This document shows, in pieces, positions 25,506 to 26,136 of a stretch of 26,136 bases of DNA. The position numbers and the translations under genes are program-made. Under the pieces are notes generated by a model. It had not been told where the DNA came from. It saw only the letters and a program-made list of their open reading frames with translations, and ran no database searches. The stretch covers positions 1-26,136 of the forward strand of contig JAEORJ010000245.1 of NCBI GenBank assembly GCA_016840945.1, read 5' to 3'. Position 1 is the first letter of the stretch. Every line of letters starts with the position of its first letter. This DNA comes from Candidatus Gerdarchaeota archaeon (GTDB lineage: Archaea; Asgardarchaeota; Heimdallarchaeia; JABLTI01).

Positions 25506-25539
25506 GCTTAATTTAAGCACTAATAAAAAAAAATAGTGC
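25506..25539 (+). repeat. two overlapping hairpins sharing a GC, possible switch or terminator
   Basis: GCTTAA-T-TTAAGC (25506-25518) and GCACTA-N11-TAGTGC (25517-25539, A-rich loop) are both perfect and share bases 25517-25518, so they cannot both form fully. On the minus strand the A-rich loop becomes a T-run, so this could also be a factor site or terminator. Confidence 0.35.
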
Positions 25540-25668
25540 AAAATCTCACCTTATTATAATTTAAACCTAAATTTCTTATAAATAACAATTATTTGATATA
25601 GGAGCTATACACCTTAAGCATCGACATAAAGTTTATTTTCAAAATTTAAAATTGTTACTAGTTTTATT

Positions 25669-25688
25669 AGTAGTTTTAGGAAACTACT
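25669..25688. promoter_or_regulatory. perfect inverted repeat AGTAGTTT-TAGG-AAACTACT
   Basis: Eight-base arms pair perfectly around TAGG. It lies about 48 bases upstream of the membrane-protein start, so it could be an operator or a leader hairpin. Its AGTAGT/ACTACT halves echo the other AAAGTAGT sites in this window. Confidence 0.45.
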
Positions 25689-25735
25689 TCATAAATGGAA
25701 AAACAGTTATTTAATTGAAGGAGTAAAAAATCAAT

Positions 25736-26136
25736 TTGAAAGCAATTGCTACCTTTAGAATTTTCAGGAAGCATCCATTTGGATTAATAGCAATGATTTT
25801 TTGGATTATTGCAGCAGTAATCGATCTAATAGATATGGTGATAAGCTTCACCTATTTAGAAATTGTCGCAGGGATAATGGATCTTTTAGTAGTTATTTCT
25901 CTTGTATGTTATGTTTTCGCACCTTTAATCGCATTAGCGATCAATAAAGAGAAACCAGTACAGTTATCAAAAATCCTATTTGTTATTTTTGCGGGAGTAA
26001 CTATAGTTTTTGATTTCCTATATCTTGTTATAACACTCTTAACTGGGTATGTACCAACCTATTTGTATTGGATAACAGTAGCTTGCGATCTACTACTAAT
26101 CATCTTTACGATTTTAGGTGTATTAACCACATTGAA
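25736..26136 (+). CDS. multi-pass membrane protein, cut off by the window end
   Basis: An open frame of 133 codons runs from a TTG at 25736 to the window end with no stop. The start is inferred from GAAGGAG at 25717-25723, twelve bases upstream, slightly further than usual. The product begins with KAIATFRIFRKHPFG and then has about four hydrophobic helices (GLIAMIFWIIAAVIDLI; AGIMDLLVVISLVCYVFAP; ILFVIFAGVTIVFDFLYLVI; LYWITVACDLLLIIFTILG) with short charged loops such as NKEKPVQLSK. Acidic residues sit at similar points in each helix, a possible internal repeat. I recognise no family, and the rest of the protein lies outside the window. Confidence 0.65.
   Translation, partial: MKAIATFRIFRKHPFGLIAMIFWIIAAVIDLIDMVISFTYLEIVAGIMDLLVVISLVCYVFAPLIALAINKEKPVQLSKILFVIFAGVTIVFDFLYLVITLLTGYVPTYLYWITVACDLLLIIFTILGVLTTL

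Larger units (their letters stand above)
25309..25735. other. gene-free region with several inverted repeats between pncC and a membrane-protein gene
   Basis: I find no coding frame or known RNA gene in these 427 bases. From left to right they hold: AAAGTAGTAAACT (25343-25355), related to the repeat at 21312; a nested pair of hairpins at 25506-25539; two possible plus-strand TATA elements (TTATAATTTAAA near 25553 and TTCTTATAAATA near 25573); and the perfect repeat AGTAGTTT-TAGG-AAACTACT at 25669-25688, about 50 bases before the membrane-protein start. Confidence 0.5.

Overview
The window is AT-rich archaeal chromosome. The archaeal signature comes from split RNA polymerase large-subunit genes, EF-1alpha, CTP-type riboflavin kinase, TrmB and PadR regulators, an archaeal preflagellin/prepilin peptidase and TATA-box promoters. 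A Rag-like GTPase with a C-terminal roadblock domain, next to an NPRL2-like longin-domain protein, points to an Asgard archaeon (inference; no rRNA is present to place it). There are no tRNA or rRNA genes, CRISPR arrays or insertion sequences that I can recognise.

Layout. (1) Positions 1-7026, minus strand: the RNA polymerase operon rpoB - rpoA1 - rpoA2, with rpoA2 cut by the window edge and no rpoH in front of rpoB. (2) Positions 7027-7518: a divergent control region. (3) Positions 7519-10461, plus strand: the Rag/roadblock GTPase, the longin-like partner and a metallophosphoesterase. (4) Positions 10429-17074, minus strand: an FAD dehydrogenase, a preflagellin peptidase with an unusual glycine tetrapeptide-repeat insert, a DapA-superfamily protein that lacks the catalytic lysine, a small membrane protein with winged-helix and zinc-ribbon segments, a tandem PadR regulator, and EF-1alpha. 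(5) Positions 17418-24791, plus strand: a HEAT-repeat protein, an SDR oxidoreductase, a zinc-ribbon/PD-(D/E)XK-like protein, a PspC protein, an orphan ABC ATPase, a 785-residue TrmB-type protein with a giant helical insert, and RbkR. (6) Positions 24802-26136: a CinA C-terminal-domain amidohydrolase (minus strand), a gene-free stretch with several inverted repeats, and the start of a membrane protein that runs off the window.

How the genes may work together. The strongest candidate for an undescribed system is the pair at 7519-9594. In eukaryotes, Rag GTPases (GTPase plus roadblock-like domain) are controlled by longin-containing NPRL2 and FLCN, and here an equivalent pair is adjacent and translationally close. 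Secondary candidates are the TrmB/coiled-coil protein, the peptidase insert, and a family of AAAGTAGT-type inverted repeats found only in intergenic control regions. Most other genes are ordinary single-gene units with their own promoters.
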